NCBI RefSeq assembly: GCF_002160815.1
Contig: NZ_NFLH01000001.1
Span: forward strand, 62,001 to 126,000
Length of the DNA: 64,000 nt
Origin: Massilimicrobiota sp. An134
GTDB lineage: Bacteria; Bacillota_I; Bacilli_A; Erysipelotrichales; Coprobacillaceae
Direction: 5' to 3'
Part shown: piece after piece, positions 18,639 to 26,753 of the stretch
Numbering within the stretch: position 1 is the stretch's first letter
Layout of the letters: each line of letters opens with the position of its first letter
Program-made: the position numbers and the translations under genes
Notes under the pieces: generated by a model
The model's database searches: none
Told to the model about the DNA's origin: nothing
What the model saw: only the letters and a program-made list of their open reading frames with translations

Positions 18639-20493
18639 CAAGTATCTCCTTTACTTTTTGTTTTAAATCATCTAAATGTATATGTTCTATTTTGAATAAT
18701 GTGTCTAAATCTCCCTGAGGTGTGTAATGGTCATCAATTCCTATATAATCAATAGTCATAGGCATTTTCTTTCTTGAATAATAATGAGCAATAGATGCAC
18801 CTAACGACCCAATCATCAAATCAGTTTCATAAACAAGTATATGTTGATGTGTTTGAGACAGTTCATCAAGAATATTTTCATCCATAGGTTTAATAAAACG
18901 TGCATTAATTAAATTAACTGGTAATTGTTCTGTCATAAGCCAATGAGCAACACGATCAACTTTTACATCATAAGTCATAATAGTTAAAGCATTCTGTGAA
19001 TCAAAGATAATCTTTTCCCATGATCCTATACTTATCTCCTTATCTAAAGAAACATCTTTATCTTCAATATTCCCCTTTGGAAATCTGAGAATATATGGAT
19101 GTTGAAAGTGACGAAAAACAGTATTTATCATCATTTTCATTTCAATAGCATCTTTAGGTGTCATAATAACAAGATTTGGAATAGATGAAAGAATACTCAT
19201 ATCAAAAACGCCATGATGTGTTTCACCATCTGCACCAACAAGTCCACTACGATCCACGCCTATGAGACATGGTAATTGCATTCTTGCAATATCATGGTTG
19301 ATCTGATCATATGCACGCTGTAAAAAAGAAGAATAAATAGTAATAAATGGTTTCTTTTGAGCATTTGAAAGTCCAGCAGCAAAAGTCATAGCATGTTCTT
19401 CAGCAATACCTACATCAAAAGCACGATCAGGAAAAGTATCAAAAATATGACGCAGACAGCTTCCTGATATCATTGCTGGTGTAATTGTTACAATGTCCTG
19501 GTCTTCATACATCCATTTTTCAATATGTCTTGCAACAACTTCACTCCAGCTAATCATAGAACTTTCTTTTGAACGAATACCTTCACGATAATCAAATGGA
19601 GCAACACCATGATAAACTCCATAGTAATCATTTTCAGCAAGAGGGTATCCTTTTCCTTTTACAGTATGGACATGAACAACAACACTATGATCCATTTCAG
19701 ATGCCAAACTCAAAGCATTAAAAAGATCATGAAAATCATGACCATTAATAGGTCCTATATAATCTAAACCAAATTCACCAAAAATATTATCATTAATAAC
19801 ATTGTTTTTTATTTGATCTTTCACTTTTTTTGTTATTTTATAAACTTTTTTTCCTAAATTTGATTTGCTCAAAAAAGAAATATAATTATTACGAGCGTTT
19901 TTATATTGCGTAGACATACGAATATCAGAAAAGAAATTACTTAAGCCACCAACATTTCTAGAAATAGACATATTATTATCATTAAGAATAATAATCACTT
20001 TAGAATCAACAGATCCAATATAATTAAGCGCCTCAAATGATTCCCCACTCATAAGTGCAGCATCACCTACAACACATATCATTTCACCTTGTTCGTGATT
20101 TAAATCTCTAGCAATAGCCATTCCAATAGCTGCTGATAATGCTGTTGATGAATGACCAGCTTCCCATACATCATGAATACTTTCTTTTTTCTTTTGAAAA
20201 CCACTCAAACCATTATATTGTCTAAGTGTTGAAAATTGTGCAGCTCGTCCTGTCAATATTTTATGAACATAAGATTGATGTCCAACATCAAAAATGATTT
20301 TATCTAATGGTGAATCAAAAATATAGTGTAATGCAATTGTTAATTCAACAACCCCCAAATTACTAGAAAAATGTCCACCTGTTTCAGATACATGATGAAT
20401 AATAAACGACCTGATTTGATCAGCCAGTTCTTCTAGTTCTTCAATATTTAATTGTTTTAAAAACTGAGGATTCTTGATTTGCTCAAGTTTCAT
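18619..20493 (-). CDS. dxs: 1-deoxy-D-xylulose-5-phosphate synthase
   Basis: This first enzyme of the MEP isoprenoid pathway condenses pyruvate and glyceraldehyde-3-phosphate using thiamine diphosphate. It is 624 residues, the usual length. Visible motifs are the His-containing SSNLGVVELT region, the diphosphate-binding CVVGDAALMSG with the downstream Asn, and the glutamate activator in EEHAMTFAAG. The start is an ATG directly after the ispA stop. Together with ispA here and dxr and uppS at 50-53 kb, it makes the window rich in isoprenoid genes. Confidence 0.96.
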   Translation of the reverse strand: MKLEQIKNPQFLKQLNIEELEELADQIRSFIIHHVSETGGHFSSNLGVVELTIALHYIFDSPLDKIIFDVGHQSYVHKILTGRAAQFSTLRQYNGLSGFQKKKESIHDVWEAGHSSTALSAAIGMAIARDLNHEQGEMICVVGDAALMSGESFEALNYIGSVDSKVIIILNDNNMSISRNVGGLSNFFSDIRMSTQYKNARNNYISFLSKSNLGKKVYKITKKVKDQIKNNVINDNIFGEFGLDYIGPINGHDFHDLFNALSLASEMDHSVVVHVHTVKGKGYPLAENDYYGVYHGVAPFDYREGIRSKESSMISWSEVVARHIEKWMYEDQDIVTITPAMISGSCLRHIFDTFPDRAFDVGIAEEHAMTFAAGLSNAQKKPFITIYSSFLQRAYDQINHDIARMQLPCLIGVDRSGLVGADGETHHGVFDMSILSSIPNLVIMTPKDAIEMKMMINTVFRHFQHPYILRFPKGNIEDKDVSLDKEISIGSWEKIIFDSQNALTIMTYDVKVDRVAHWLMTEQLPVNLINARFIKPMDENILDELSQTHQHILVYETDLMIGSLGASIAHYYSRKKMPMTIDYIGIDDHYTPQGDLDTLFKIEHIHLDDLKQKVKEILDEEGKS

Positions 20494-21345
20494 TTAACTC
20501 ACCCTTTTCAAAATTTTTATAAACAATTCTAAAATCAATCCATGATTAATTTGCATTGCATAAATTCTTTCATAACATTTTTGGAATAATTCTTCGATTT
20601 TTTTCTGTGAAGCTTCGACTCCTATCAAGCTTACATAAGTAGATTTATGATTTTCCAAATCACTTCCAACCTTTTTTCCTAACTCTTCAGTCGTCCCTGT
20701 AACATCTAAAATATCATCCTGAATTTGAAATGCTAAACCTAAGTCAAAACCTAGTTGTTTCCATGCATCAAGATCACTTTTTTTGGCGATACAGGCAGCC
20801 ATTTGCATGCTAACTGAAATTAACTCTCCTGTTTTATGTTTATGGATATCTTCTAATTGAGATAAATCAGCTTTTCGATTTTCAAAATAAAGATCTTGTT
20901 GTTGCCCATAAATCATCCCATTAATTCCACTTGCCTGATACAAAAGATTAGTTAGTTGAACTTTTAAAGAATCATCAAGTGAAGTTGTTTGTAATATGAT
21001 ATTAACTCCTAAATTTAATAAAGCATCTCCAGCTAAAATAGCTGTAGCTTCATCAAATTCTTTATGACACGTTTTTCTTCCTCTTCTTAAATCATCATTA
21101 TCCATACCAGGTAAATCATCATGAATAAGTGAATAAGTATGAATCATCTCAATTGCACATGCAACATCTAAATATTGATGGTAATCAAATTGATAAGCTC
21201 TTAACACTGTTAAAAATAAAATTGGACGCAAACGTTTACCAGGTGCCAATAAGGAATATAACATTGCATCCTTGACTCTTCCATCTTTCAATGGTTCACA
21301 TAATTTCACTAAACGTTGGTTAATTTCTTCTTTCATTGTATCCAT
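20494..21345 (-). CDS. ispA: Farnesyl/geranyl diphosphate synthase
   Basis: This 283-residue trans-prenyltransferase elongates isopentenyl units. Both aspartate-rich motifs are clear: DDLPGMDNDDLRRG (first) and QIQDDILD (second), with Mg-binding Asp residues. I start at the ATG at 21345, which follows GGGGA at a good distance; longer readings would extend into xseB, whose stop codon lies four bases upstream. The xseB-ispA-dxs order is conserved in Firmicutes. It supplies prenyl diphosphates for undecaprenyl and quinone synthesis. Confidence 0.95.
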   Translation of the reverse strand: MDTMKEEINQRLVKLCEPLKDGRVKDAMLYSLLAPGKRLRPILFLTVLRAYQFDYHQYLDVACAIEMIHTYSLIHDDLPGMDNDDLRRGRKTCHKEFDEATAILAGDALLNLGVNIILQTTSLDDSLKVQLTNLLYQASGINGMIYGQQQDLYFENRKADLSQLEDIHKHKTGELISVSMQMAACIAKKSDLDAWKQLGFDLGLAFQIQDDILDVTGTTEELGKKVGSDLENHKSTYVSLIGVEASQKKIEELFQKCYERIYAMQINHGLILELFIKILKRVS

Positions 21346-21349
21346 TGTA

Positions 21350-21565
21350 TTATTCCCCATTCTTAAATTCTTTGAGCTTTCCATCTTCATATATTTGTGC
21401 GACTTTTTCTTGAATATTTTTTAGTTTTTCATCACAATATTTAGAAAGAGTAATACCTTCTTGAAATAAAGCTATGCTATCTTCTAATGCAATTTCATTA
21501 TTTTCAAGTAAGCTTACAATTTCTTCTAAGCGCTTTATAGCTTCTTCGTATGTCATTGCTTCCAT
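21350..21565 (-). CDS. xseB: Exodeoxyribonuclease VII small subunit
   Basis: This 71-residue, all-helical protein has the family signature TYEEAIKRLEEIV near the N-terminus followed by LEDSIALFQEG. It partners XseA to degrade single-stranded DNA from both ends. It has a good ribosome-binding site (AGGTGA), lies eight bases after xseA, and stops just before ispA. Confidence 0.95.
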   Translation of the reverse strand: MEAMTYEEAIKRLEEIVSLLENNEIALEDSIALFQEGITLSKYCDEKLKNIQEKVAQIYEDGKLKEFKNGE

Positions 21566-21573
21566 TTTCTCAC

Positions 21574-22827
21574 CTACTTTATTTGTGCCTTTCTCATACC
21601 ATCATAAAATTGTATATCAATAAGATCGTCTGTTTTTACATCATTTTGAGATTTTATAAGTTGATTATCCTTCTTTATTAAAGTATAACCTCTCTGCATA
21701 ACTTTTAAAGGGCTTAAAGCATCAAGTTGGATAATCAATTGTTGGATTTTATAGTTTTGTTTTTGTATATTTTGATCCATTTTTTGCTTTAACTGTTTTT
21801 GATGATGTAAAAGCTGTTGTTCAACTTTCATATTTAATAACTTAAACTGATAAGAGAACTGATCTTGTAAATGTGTTAGACGTAATATCTCTTGTGAATA
21901 AAGAGCTTCTGGTGTTGTTAAAAAATAAGAATTTTTTAATCTATTTAATGTTTGTTGACAATTTTGAAGATAGTGGTTCATATCATGCACCAATTGTTGG
22001 GTTAATCCATTCAAATGTTTTTTTAATTCTTCCTGATCAGGCGTAGCGCTTACAGCTGCTGCTGTTGGAGTTGGACAACGCAAATCACTGACAAAATCGC
22101 ATATTGTAAAATCTAATTCATGTCCAACGGCACTAATAATAGGCGTCTGGCATTGAAAAATAACACGGGCTAAAGCTTCTTCATTAAAGTTCCACAAATT
22201 CTCAATTGTACCACCACCACGTGTTATCACAATTAAATCAAAACCAATGCGATCTACATTTTGTAAAGTTTCGATAATTTTTAAATATGCATTTTTCCCT
22301 TGGACTGGAATTGGGAAAAAAATCAATCTTACAAAAGGGAAACGTGAATGTGCAATTTCAATAAAATCATGAACAGCATCTCCACTTTTAGCTGCTAAAA
22401 TAGCGATAGATTTAGGAAAACGAGGTATAGGCTTTTTAAACTTTTCATCAAACAAGCCTTCTTTTGCTAATTTCTTTTTCAAATCTTCAAATGCTAGATA
22501 TAACTTTCCTAGGCCATCCTGTTCAATTGATTGTACATATAACTGATATTCACCAGTGACTTCATAAACCGAAACACGGGCTCGTATATACACTTTCATT
22601 CCATTTTCCAATTGAAATTGAAGTTTTTTTGCTGCCGAAGAAAACATAACTGCTGAAATTCTTGAATGATCATCTTTTAAAGTGAAATAAAGATGACCAC
22701 TAGGATGTGGTCTATAATTTGAAATTTCACCAGTAATATAGACATTATGCAAAGAAGCATCCTGATCAAATCTTGCTTTTATATATTTATTTAATGTATG
22801 TACACTAATATATTTTTTTGCATCCAT
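21574..22827 (-). CDS. xseA: Exodeoxyribonuclease VII large subunit
   Basis: The protein has 417 residues. An N-terminal OB-fold (about 5-100, with the family phrase YRPHPSGHLYFTLKD) is followed by the catalytic core with TRGGGTIENLWNFN and SAVGHELDFT. A coiled-coil region (about 270-370) and a small C-terminal domain complete it. It forms the nuclease with XseB. The ATG overlaps the nusB stop by one base. folD, which lies between nusB and xseA in Bacillus, is not here. Confidence 0.96.
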   Translation of the reverse strand: MDAKKYISVHTLNKYIKARFDQDASLHNVYITGEISNYRPHPSGHLYFTLKDDHSRISAVMFSSAAKKLQFQLENGMKVYIRARVSVYEVTGEYQLYVQSIEQDGLGKLYLAFEDLKKKLAKEGLFDEKFKKPIPRFPKSIAILAAKSGDAVHDFIEIAHSRFPFVRLIFFPIPVQGKNAYLKIIETLQNVDRIGFDLIVITRGGGTIENLWNFNEEALARVIFQCQTPIISAVGHELDFTICDFVSDLRCPTPTAAAVSATPDQEELKKHLNGLTQQLVHDMNHYLQNCQQTLNRLKNSYFLTTPEALYSQEILRLTHLQDQFSYQFKLLNMKVEQQLLHHQKQLKQKMDQNIQKQNYKIQQLIIQLDALSPLKVMQRGYTLIKKDNQLIKSQNDVKTDDLIDIQFYDGMRKAQIK

Positions 22828-23231
22828 TAAACAATATGTCCTAAAATACCATTAATGAATTTATAAGATTCGTCATCACAGAATTTCTTAGCATTAACAA
22901 CAGCTTCATTAATCACAATTGTTTTAGGAAGATCGGATTCCAACAATTCACAAGCCGCAATTAATAAGATGGCTCTTTCCATAACGCTTAAACGTTCAAA
23001 AGTCCAACCTTTCTTTAAATGTTTTTCTAATAATTTTTGATAAGATTCTTTATTCTGTAATGTTGTTTCTACTAACCACAACGCAAATTTTAACGAATCT
23101 TCGCTTGTTGATAACTTTTCATTTTCTGATATATAAGTACGCATTTCATCAAGAGAAGTTCCTACTAATAAATTTTGATAAATACAAATCGTAGCTTGTT
23201 CTCTCGCTATTTTTCTATGTGTTTTTTCCAT
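22827..23231 (-). CDS. nusB: Transcription antitermination factor NusB
   Basis: This 134-residue all-alpha RNA-binding protein joins NusE (S10) and boxA RNA in rRNA antitermination. The family pattern appears in the Arg-rich first helix, in ERLSVMERAILLIAACELL, and in VVINEAVVNAKKF followed by KFINGILG. I start at the ATG at 23231; a TTG seven codons earlier lies on top of the ribosome-binding site. It opens the nusB-xseA-xseB-ispA-dxs-tlyA-recN-spoIVB run. Confidence 0.94.
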   Translation of the reverse strand: MEKTHRKIAREQATICIYQNLLVGTSLDEMRTYISENEKLSTSEDSLKFALWLVETTLQNKESYQKLLEKHLKKGWTFERLSVMERAILLIAACELLESDLPKTIVINEAVVNAKKFCDDESYKFINGILGHIV

Positions 23232-23300
23232 ATAATTAAGTTGCCTCCACAATTTTCAAATATATTACATTTTACCACAATTATATATAAAAATAAACAA

Positions 23301-23330
23301 AAGAAAAGTAAGAAATCATTTTCTTACTTT
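23301..23330 (-). terminator. Terminator after the Asp23-family gene
   Basis: An 11-bp stem (23305-23315 with 23320-23330) with a T-rich tail on the - strand; the stem begins inside the stop codon. Confidence 0.8.
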
Positions 23331-23676
23331 AATCAAACTCAATATTATCAACTTCAATATTGATGTGTTGTACGTCAACATCAGTCATTTGTTTAACAGC
23401 AACTGCTATTTTCTCCTGAATTTCTTTTGTTATTGATGAAATATTAACACCATATTTAATACGAACATGGATACATATATAAACTTCATTATCTTTTATT
23501 GAGCAGTTTACTACTTTTTTTGTACCGGGAATCTGCATTCCCTTAGATGTATCTAAAGAAACATTTTTCATTTCATTGACAGTTCTCTTTGTAATTTCAT
23601 CAAACACTTGAACATTCATCAAAATCTTTCCATTAACACGTCCTTGTGTATAAGTATAGTATTCATTATGTGCCAT
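23329..23676 (-). CDS. Asp23/Gls24-family protein (YqhY-like)
   Basis: This 115-residue cytosolic protein of the alkaline-shock/Gls24 fold has the short alternating beta pattern around NGKILMNVQVFDEITKR and VYICIHVRIKYG. The YqhY branch, found beside nusB in Bacillus, has been linked to fatty-acid (acetyl-CoA carboxylase) control. Here it sits between spoIIIAH and nusB, but accB and accC, its usual neighbours, are missing. The ribosome-binding site is good and it has its own terminator. Confidence 0.88.
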   Translation of the reverse strand: MAHNEYYTYTQGRVNGKILMNVQVFDEITKRTVNEMKNVSLDTSKGMQIPGTKKVVNCSIKDNEVYICIHVRIKYGVNISSITKEIQEKIAVAVKQMTDVDVQHINIEVDNIEFD

Positions 23677-23732
23677 AACATTACCTCTCTTCTTACTACT
23701 ATTGTATATAAAAAGTTACAAAAATACAAGTT

Positions 23733-24191
23733 TTATTCATCAATAAATTTAACTTCCACCTGATATGAATCACCTACTAAATTAAGAACTTCTTTAATGA
23801 CATTTGAAGCATCACTTTGTGTTGCATCCTTTTTCAAAATTGTTATTTTGACAGTCTGATTATCAATTTCTACATAACTTTCCTGATAACCAAGTTCCCC
23901 TAATTGTGTGACAATTGATTTTTCTTTTTCAGTCACATTTTTTGTTTCACTTATAGTTTCTAGTGCTTCATTAATAGATTCAGAAGTGCTTGATTCTTTT
24001 GCAATAATTTCATTGTTTTTAGTAATAATATCTTCTCTTTTTTTATCAAGCTGATTCTGTAATTGTTCAATAGTAGAAATATCATTTTGAACAACTTCAT
24101 TTTGTGAGGTTGGTGGTAACATGATGTAATAAATTGATAACACAAGAATAAGACTAAATAAAGTTAAAAATGTAAAAGCCTGTTTATTCAT
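23733..24191 (-). CDS. spoIIIAH: Stage III sporulation protein AH-like (SpoIIIAH)
   Basis: The protein has 152 residues with one N-terminal membrane anchor (about 6-27), a long charged coiled-coil linker (about 38-95) and a C-terminal domain (about 96-152) with the YscJ/FliF-like ring-building character of SpoIIIAH. SpoIIIAH in the mother cell meets SpoIIQ from the forespore to make the feeding-tube channel. I use the ATG at 24191, seven bases after GGAG; an ATG two codons earlier is too close to it. It sits between efp and yqhY, the place where Bacillus carries the entire spoIIIAA-AH operon. Confidence 0.85.
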   Translation of the reverse strand: MNKQAFTFLTLFSLILVLSIYYIMLPPTSQNEVVQNDISTIEQLQNQLDKKREDIITKNNEIIAKESSTSESINEALETISETKNVTEKEKSIVTQLGELGYQESYVEIDNQTVKITILKKDATQSDASNVIKEVLNLVGDSYQVEVKFIDE

Positions 24192-24241
24192 ATTCATTCT
24201 CCTTTTTTCTATATACTATATGATAAAACAGACTTAATTAT

Positions 24242-24263
24242 GAAAAAAAGAGCTTACGCTCTT
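24242..24263 (-). terminator. Terminator overlapping the efp stop codon
   Basis: AAGAGC/GCTCTT stem with loop GTAA on the - strand and a run of T. The efp stop codon lies in the loop. Confidence 0.75.
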
Positions 24264-24814
24264 CCTTGATATTTACCATCAACTGTATTAACAATAACAA
24301 CTTCACCTTCATTAATAAATAAAGGAACTTTAATTTGATATCCAGTTTCGATAGTTGCATTTTTTGTTGCTCCAGTTGCTGTATCACCTTTTACAGCTGG
24401 TTCAGTTTCAGTAATTTTAAAAGCAACATTAATTGGTAATTGAATTCCTAAAACTTCACTTTCATAACTTGTTATTTCTACTTCGTCTGAAGGTTTTAAG
24501 AAATTCTTTTCCCATTCAAGACGACTAGCAGGAATTTCAATTTGTTCATAAGTTTCATTATCCATGAAAACAAAGCTATCTCCTGAATCATATAAATATT
24601 GCATTTTTCTTTTTTCAATCATTGCTAAATCAACTTTTGCAGTAGGATTATAAGAAACTTCAGTAATAGCACTTGTTCTCATATTTTTTCTTTTTACCAT
24701 ATATTTTCCTGATAATCTACCTTGTTTATTTTGATCATTAGAAATACATAAAAAAAGATCATTATTTTCTGTATATGCATTTCCTGGTTTTAATTCTTTA
24801 ATGTTGACTGCCAT
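24254..24814 (-). CDS. efp: Elongation factor P
   Basis: This 186-residue, three-domain beta-barrel protein rescues ribosomes stalled at proline stretches. The KOW-like N-terminal domain carries the tip loop RLSGKYMVKRKN, where Firmicutes may modify a Lys. The C-terminal OB domains end in TGYQIKVPLFINEGEVVIVNT. The length is exact for the family. AAAGGAG precedes the ATG. In Bacillus efp lies upstream of spoIIIAA, which matches the order here except that only spoIIIAH follows. Confidence 0.97.
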   Translation of the reverse strand: MAVNIKELKPGNAYTENNDLFLCISNDQNKQGRLSGKYMVKRKNMRTSAITEVSYNPTAKVDLAMIEKRKMQYLYDSGDSFVFMDNETYEQIEIPASRLEWEKNFLKPSDEVEITSYESEVLGIQLPINVAFKITETEPAVKGDTATGATKNATIETGYQIKVPLFINEGEVVIVNTVDGKYQGRA

Positions 24815-24903
24815 AAAAAATATCTCTCCTTTGCTATATGTCTTCTAGATTATAGCAAATTTCAATGATATTGTAAAATAAAAAAGTGCATTGTACTATT
24901 GCT

Positions 24904-25059
24904 TTAGAAAAAAAGAATAAAGATAAAATCTATTGCAAGTAAAATATAGGTCATAACTTTTAGATTGCGTTTCTTTTTTTCATCTATCATTGCCTTATTA
25001 CAATAACATGTTAATAAAAAACAAATAATTAAAATACCAAAAACAATATAATAAATCAT
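24904..25059 (-). CDS. Small two-helix membrane protein at the end of the comG operon
   Basis: This 51-residue protein has a hydrophobic helix at about 2-20 containing a Cys pair (CYC just after it), a charged middle (about 25-34), and a second helix at about 35-51. A strong ribosome-binding site (AGGAGG) sits nine bases upstream. It lies 13 bases after the ComGG-like gene, so it is probably part of the competence operon. I recognise no family; it could be a small pilus-assembly accessory. Confidence 0.65.
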   Translation of the reverse strand: MIYYIVFGILIICFLLTCYCNKAMIDEKKKRNLKVMTYILLAIDFIFILFF

Positions 25060-25072
25060 AAAATAGAACCTC

Positions 25073-25450
25073 CTATACATATTCAAATTTTAAAATGGCT
25101 CCTGTATCCACTTCTACCCATACTAAAAAAGAATACTGCATCTGTTTTGTTTGAACAAATGTTGTGACTTCATAATAATTCCCTAAATCATCTACGGTTG
25201 ATATCACTTCATTATCATTAAAACTGTAATTATCACTTAGTAAAATATCATTTTGAACAGTATCGCTATAATACTTTACCAAGAAAATTTCTAAATTTTT
25301 TTGTTTCAATAACAAAGAAATAGAATGGAGCTGGCTGGCAGATTGAAGAATATAAAAACTCGTTATAGATAATGCTAATGTTAAAAGCATAAAAACAATT
25401 AATACGATTTGAAGAATAGATCCCCTTCTATTCATTAGTAACGATTTCAT
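25073..25450 (-). CDS. comGG: ComGG-like minor pseudopilin
   Basis: The protein has 125 residues. A short basic leader (NRRGS, about 6-10) precedes a hydrophobic helix (about 11-35), then a soluble domain. The leader-helix pattern is that of a ComGG-type minor pseudopilin that lacks the classic Glu at position 5. It is the last pilin-like gene of the comG operon, and its start overlaps the end of the preceding gene. The identification rests on topology and position; these proteins diverge strongly. Confidence 0.65.
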   Translation of the reverse strand: MKSLLMNRRGSILQIVLIVFMLLTLALSITSFYILQSASQLHSISLLLKQKNLEIFLVKYYSDTVQNDILLSDNYSFNDNEVISTVDDLGNYYEVTTFVQTKQMQYSFLVWVEVDTGAILKFEYV

Positions 25451-25892
25451 CTTGTCCTTCCTCTTTTTCAGGAGTAAACGCATATGTCAATAGAAAAGAG
25501 TAACGTTGACGATCTCTTGTTAAATGGATATATATCAAATCATTTTCAATAGAAAAAGAAACATCATCAACATGAAATAATAATATTTCAAATCCTGGCG
25601 TTTTTACTAATCTATTGTTATCAAGAATAAGCGAGTTCTCTTCTCCATCAAAATCTAAATAGCGAAATACCTCTCCAACTTCTATGTACGATGTTCCAAT
25701 GGTATATTGACTGCATTGTTTGGCTGCAATATAAATATCTTCATTATTTGCGGTATGATGAGTATAAGCGTATTGTATAAGATTAAATAACCCAGTTAAA
25801 GTGAAAATAATCATCAGTGTTATTGAAAGAGATAATAATACTTCAATTAAAGTAAAACCATCTCGATGATACTGACGTAATCTTGTGAATAT
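25428..25892 (-). CDS. comGF: ComGF-like minor pseudopilin with no ordinary start codon
   Basis: The frame encodes a prepilin cleavage site and helix, RDGFTLIEVLLSLSITL, and then a beta-rich domain rich in Tyr and Asp. The first ATG (25814) lies after this signature. Between the in-frame stop at 25899-25901 and the signature there is no ATG, GTG or TTG. The best candidate is ATA at 25892, six bases after GGTGAT; the alternative is frameshifting from the upstream comGE-like gene, which overlaps by about 45 bases. The coordinates use the ATA. The protein would be about 154 residues before processing. Confidence 0.65.
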   Translation of the reverse strand: MFTRLRQYHRDGFTLIEVLLSLSITLMIIFTLTGLFNLIQYAYTHHTANNEDIYIAAKQCSQYTIGTSYIEVGEVFRYLDFDGEENSLILDNNRLVKTPGFEILLFHVDDVSFSIENDLIYIHLTRDRQRYSFLLTYAFTPEKEEGQDEIVTNE

Positions 25893-26056
25893 GTGAAATC
25901 ACCTTCTTCTTTTAACAATAATTGATAATCTTGATGTATCTTTATTTCCTTTTTGTATAATATTGAAAATAAACTTATAAAGAGAATAAAAACTGAAATA
26001 AAAATTTCAAAAGCAAACAAGCTTTCAATTAATGTAGTTCCTTTTCTATTGAACAT
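25847..26056 (-). CDS. comGE: ComGE-like minor pseudopilin
   Basis: The protein has 69 residues with a short basic leader and prepilin motif NRKGTTLIESLFAFEIFI (Glu at +5), one hydrophobic helix and a short soluble tail. I chose the ATG at 26056 because the cleavage motif sits four residues later; an earlier ATG belongs to the overlapping comGD frame. It is short for a pseudopilin, and its end overlaps the comGF frame. Confidence 0.65.
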   Translation of the reverse strand: MFNRKGTTLIESLFAFEIFISVFILFISLFSILYKKEIKIHQDYQLLLKEEGDFTYSQDYVSIIEMVLL

Positions 26057-26441
26057 AAAAACTACCACTTCCAATCTGATAAACAAGTGTATAAACTTGA
26101 CTCCCACAATAATATGTGAGTGTCTTTGCTCCTTGAATGTTTCCATTTTCATTAAATGTCAGCTGATGTGATTCAAATGAATCATTTGAATCAAGAGTAA
26201 AAGTTTGTGAGGATTCTTCCCATTCGTATTGAATAAAATCAGATGCAAAAGTCACTGTCACTTGCGTTTTTAGATTCATAGCTGTCAATTTCGCCTGATA
26301 TAAAAAACGTGTTATTTCTTCAATCTTTGTATGATCGTTTTTGACTGGTAAATGTATGCGCCACGACAAACAAAATAACATACACATAATCATGAGAACA
26401 AATAATGTTTCAATCATAGTGAATCCTGATTTATCGTACAT
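26046..26441 (-). CDS. comGD: ComGD-like minor pseudopilin
   Basis: The protein has 131 residues with the prepilin cleavage site SGFTMIETL (Glu at +5), a hydrophobic helix (about 7-27), then a soluble domain rich in Thr and Ser. I chose the ATG at 26441, six residues before the motif; ATGs at 26453 and 26477 are also in frame and the ribosome-binding site does not decide between them. Its start overlaps the end of comGC. Confidence 0.8.
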   Translation of the reverse strand: MYDKSGFTMIETLFVLMIMCMLFCLSWRIHLPVKNDHTKIEEITRFLYQAKLTAMNLKTQVTVTFASDFIQYEWEESSQTFTLDSNDSFESHQLTFNENGNIQGAKTLTYYCGSQVYTLVYQIGSGSFYVQ

Positions 26442-26736
26442 AGGCTTGCCCATTTTTGATAGATATTTTCTTTCCATTTGGACAGACACCTTGCTTTTCT
26501 GTTAAATATGGATCAGAGCCACTTGTTAAATCAGAAATCTTGGTTGGTAATTTACCATTTTCAATTTCATATAACAAAATTTGTGAATTGACAACCTCAA
26601 TTTGAGCTTCACACCCTTTATTTTTAACAACAGTATTTTTAGATGTTACATTAGGAATAACAAGAAGTAGAATAACTAAAATAACACTAATACAGAAGAT
26701 CATTTCAATTAAAGTAAACCCTTTTTTATTAAACAT
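26431..26736 (-). CDS. comGC: Major competence pseudopilin ComGC
   Basis: The protein has 101 residues. The prepilin motif NKKGFTLIEMIF begins at residue 3 with the conserved Glu, followed by a hydrophobic helix (about 7-30) and a small domain with two Cys residues (in KGCEAQ and QGVCPNG) that could form a disulfide. ComGC is the main subunit of the pseudopilus that pulls DNA through the wall. I use the ATG at 26736, preceded by AAAGGA; longer readings enter comGB. Confidence 0.93.
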   Translation of the reverse strand: MFNKKGFTLIEMIFCISVILVILLLVIPNVTSKNTVVKNKGCEAQIEVVNSQILLYEIENGKLPTKISDLTSGSDPYLTEKQGVCPNGKKISIKNGQAYVR

Positions 26737-26753
26737 ATTTACTTTCCTTTCTA

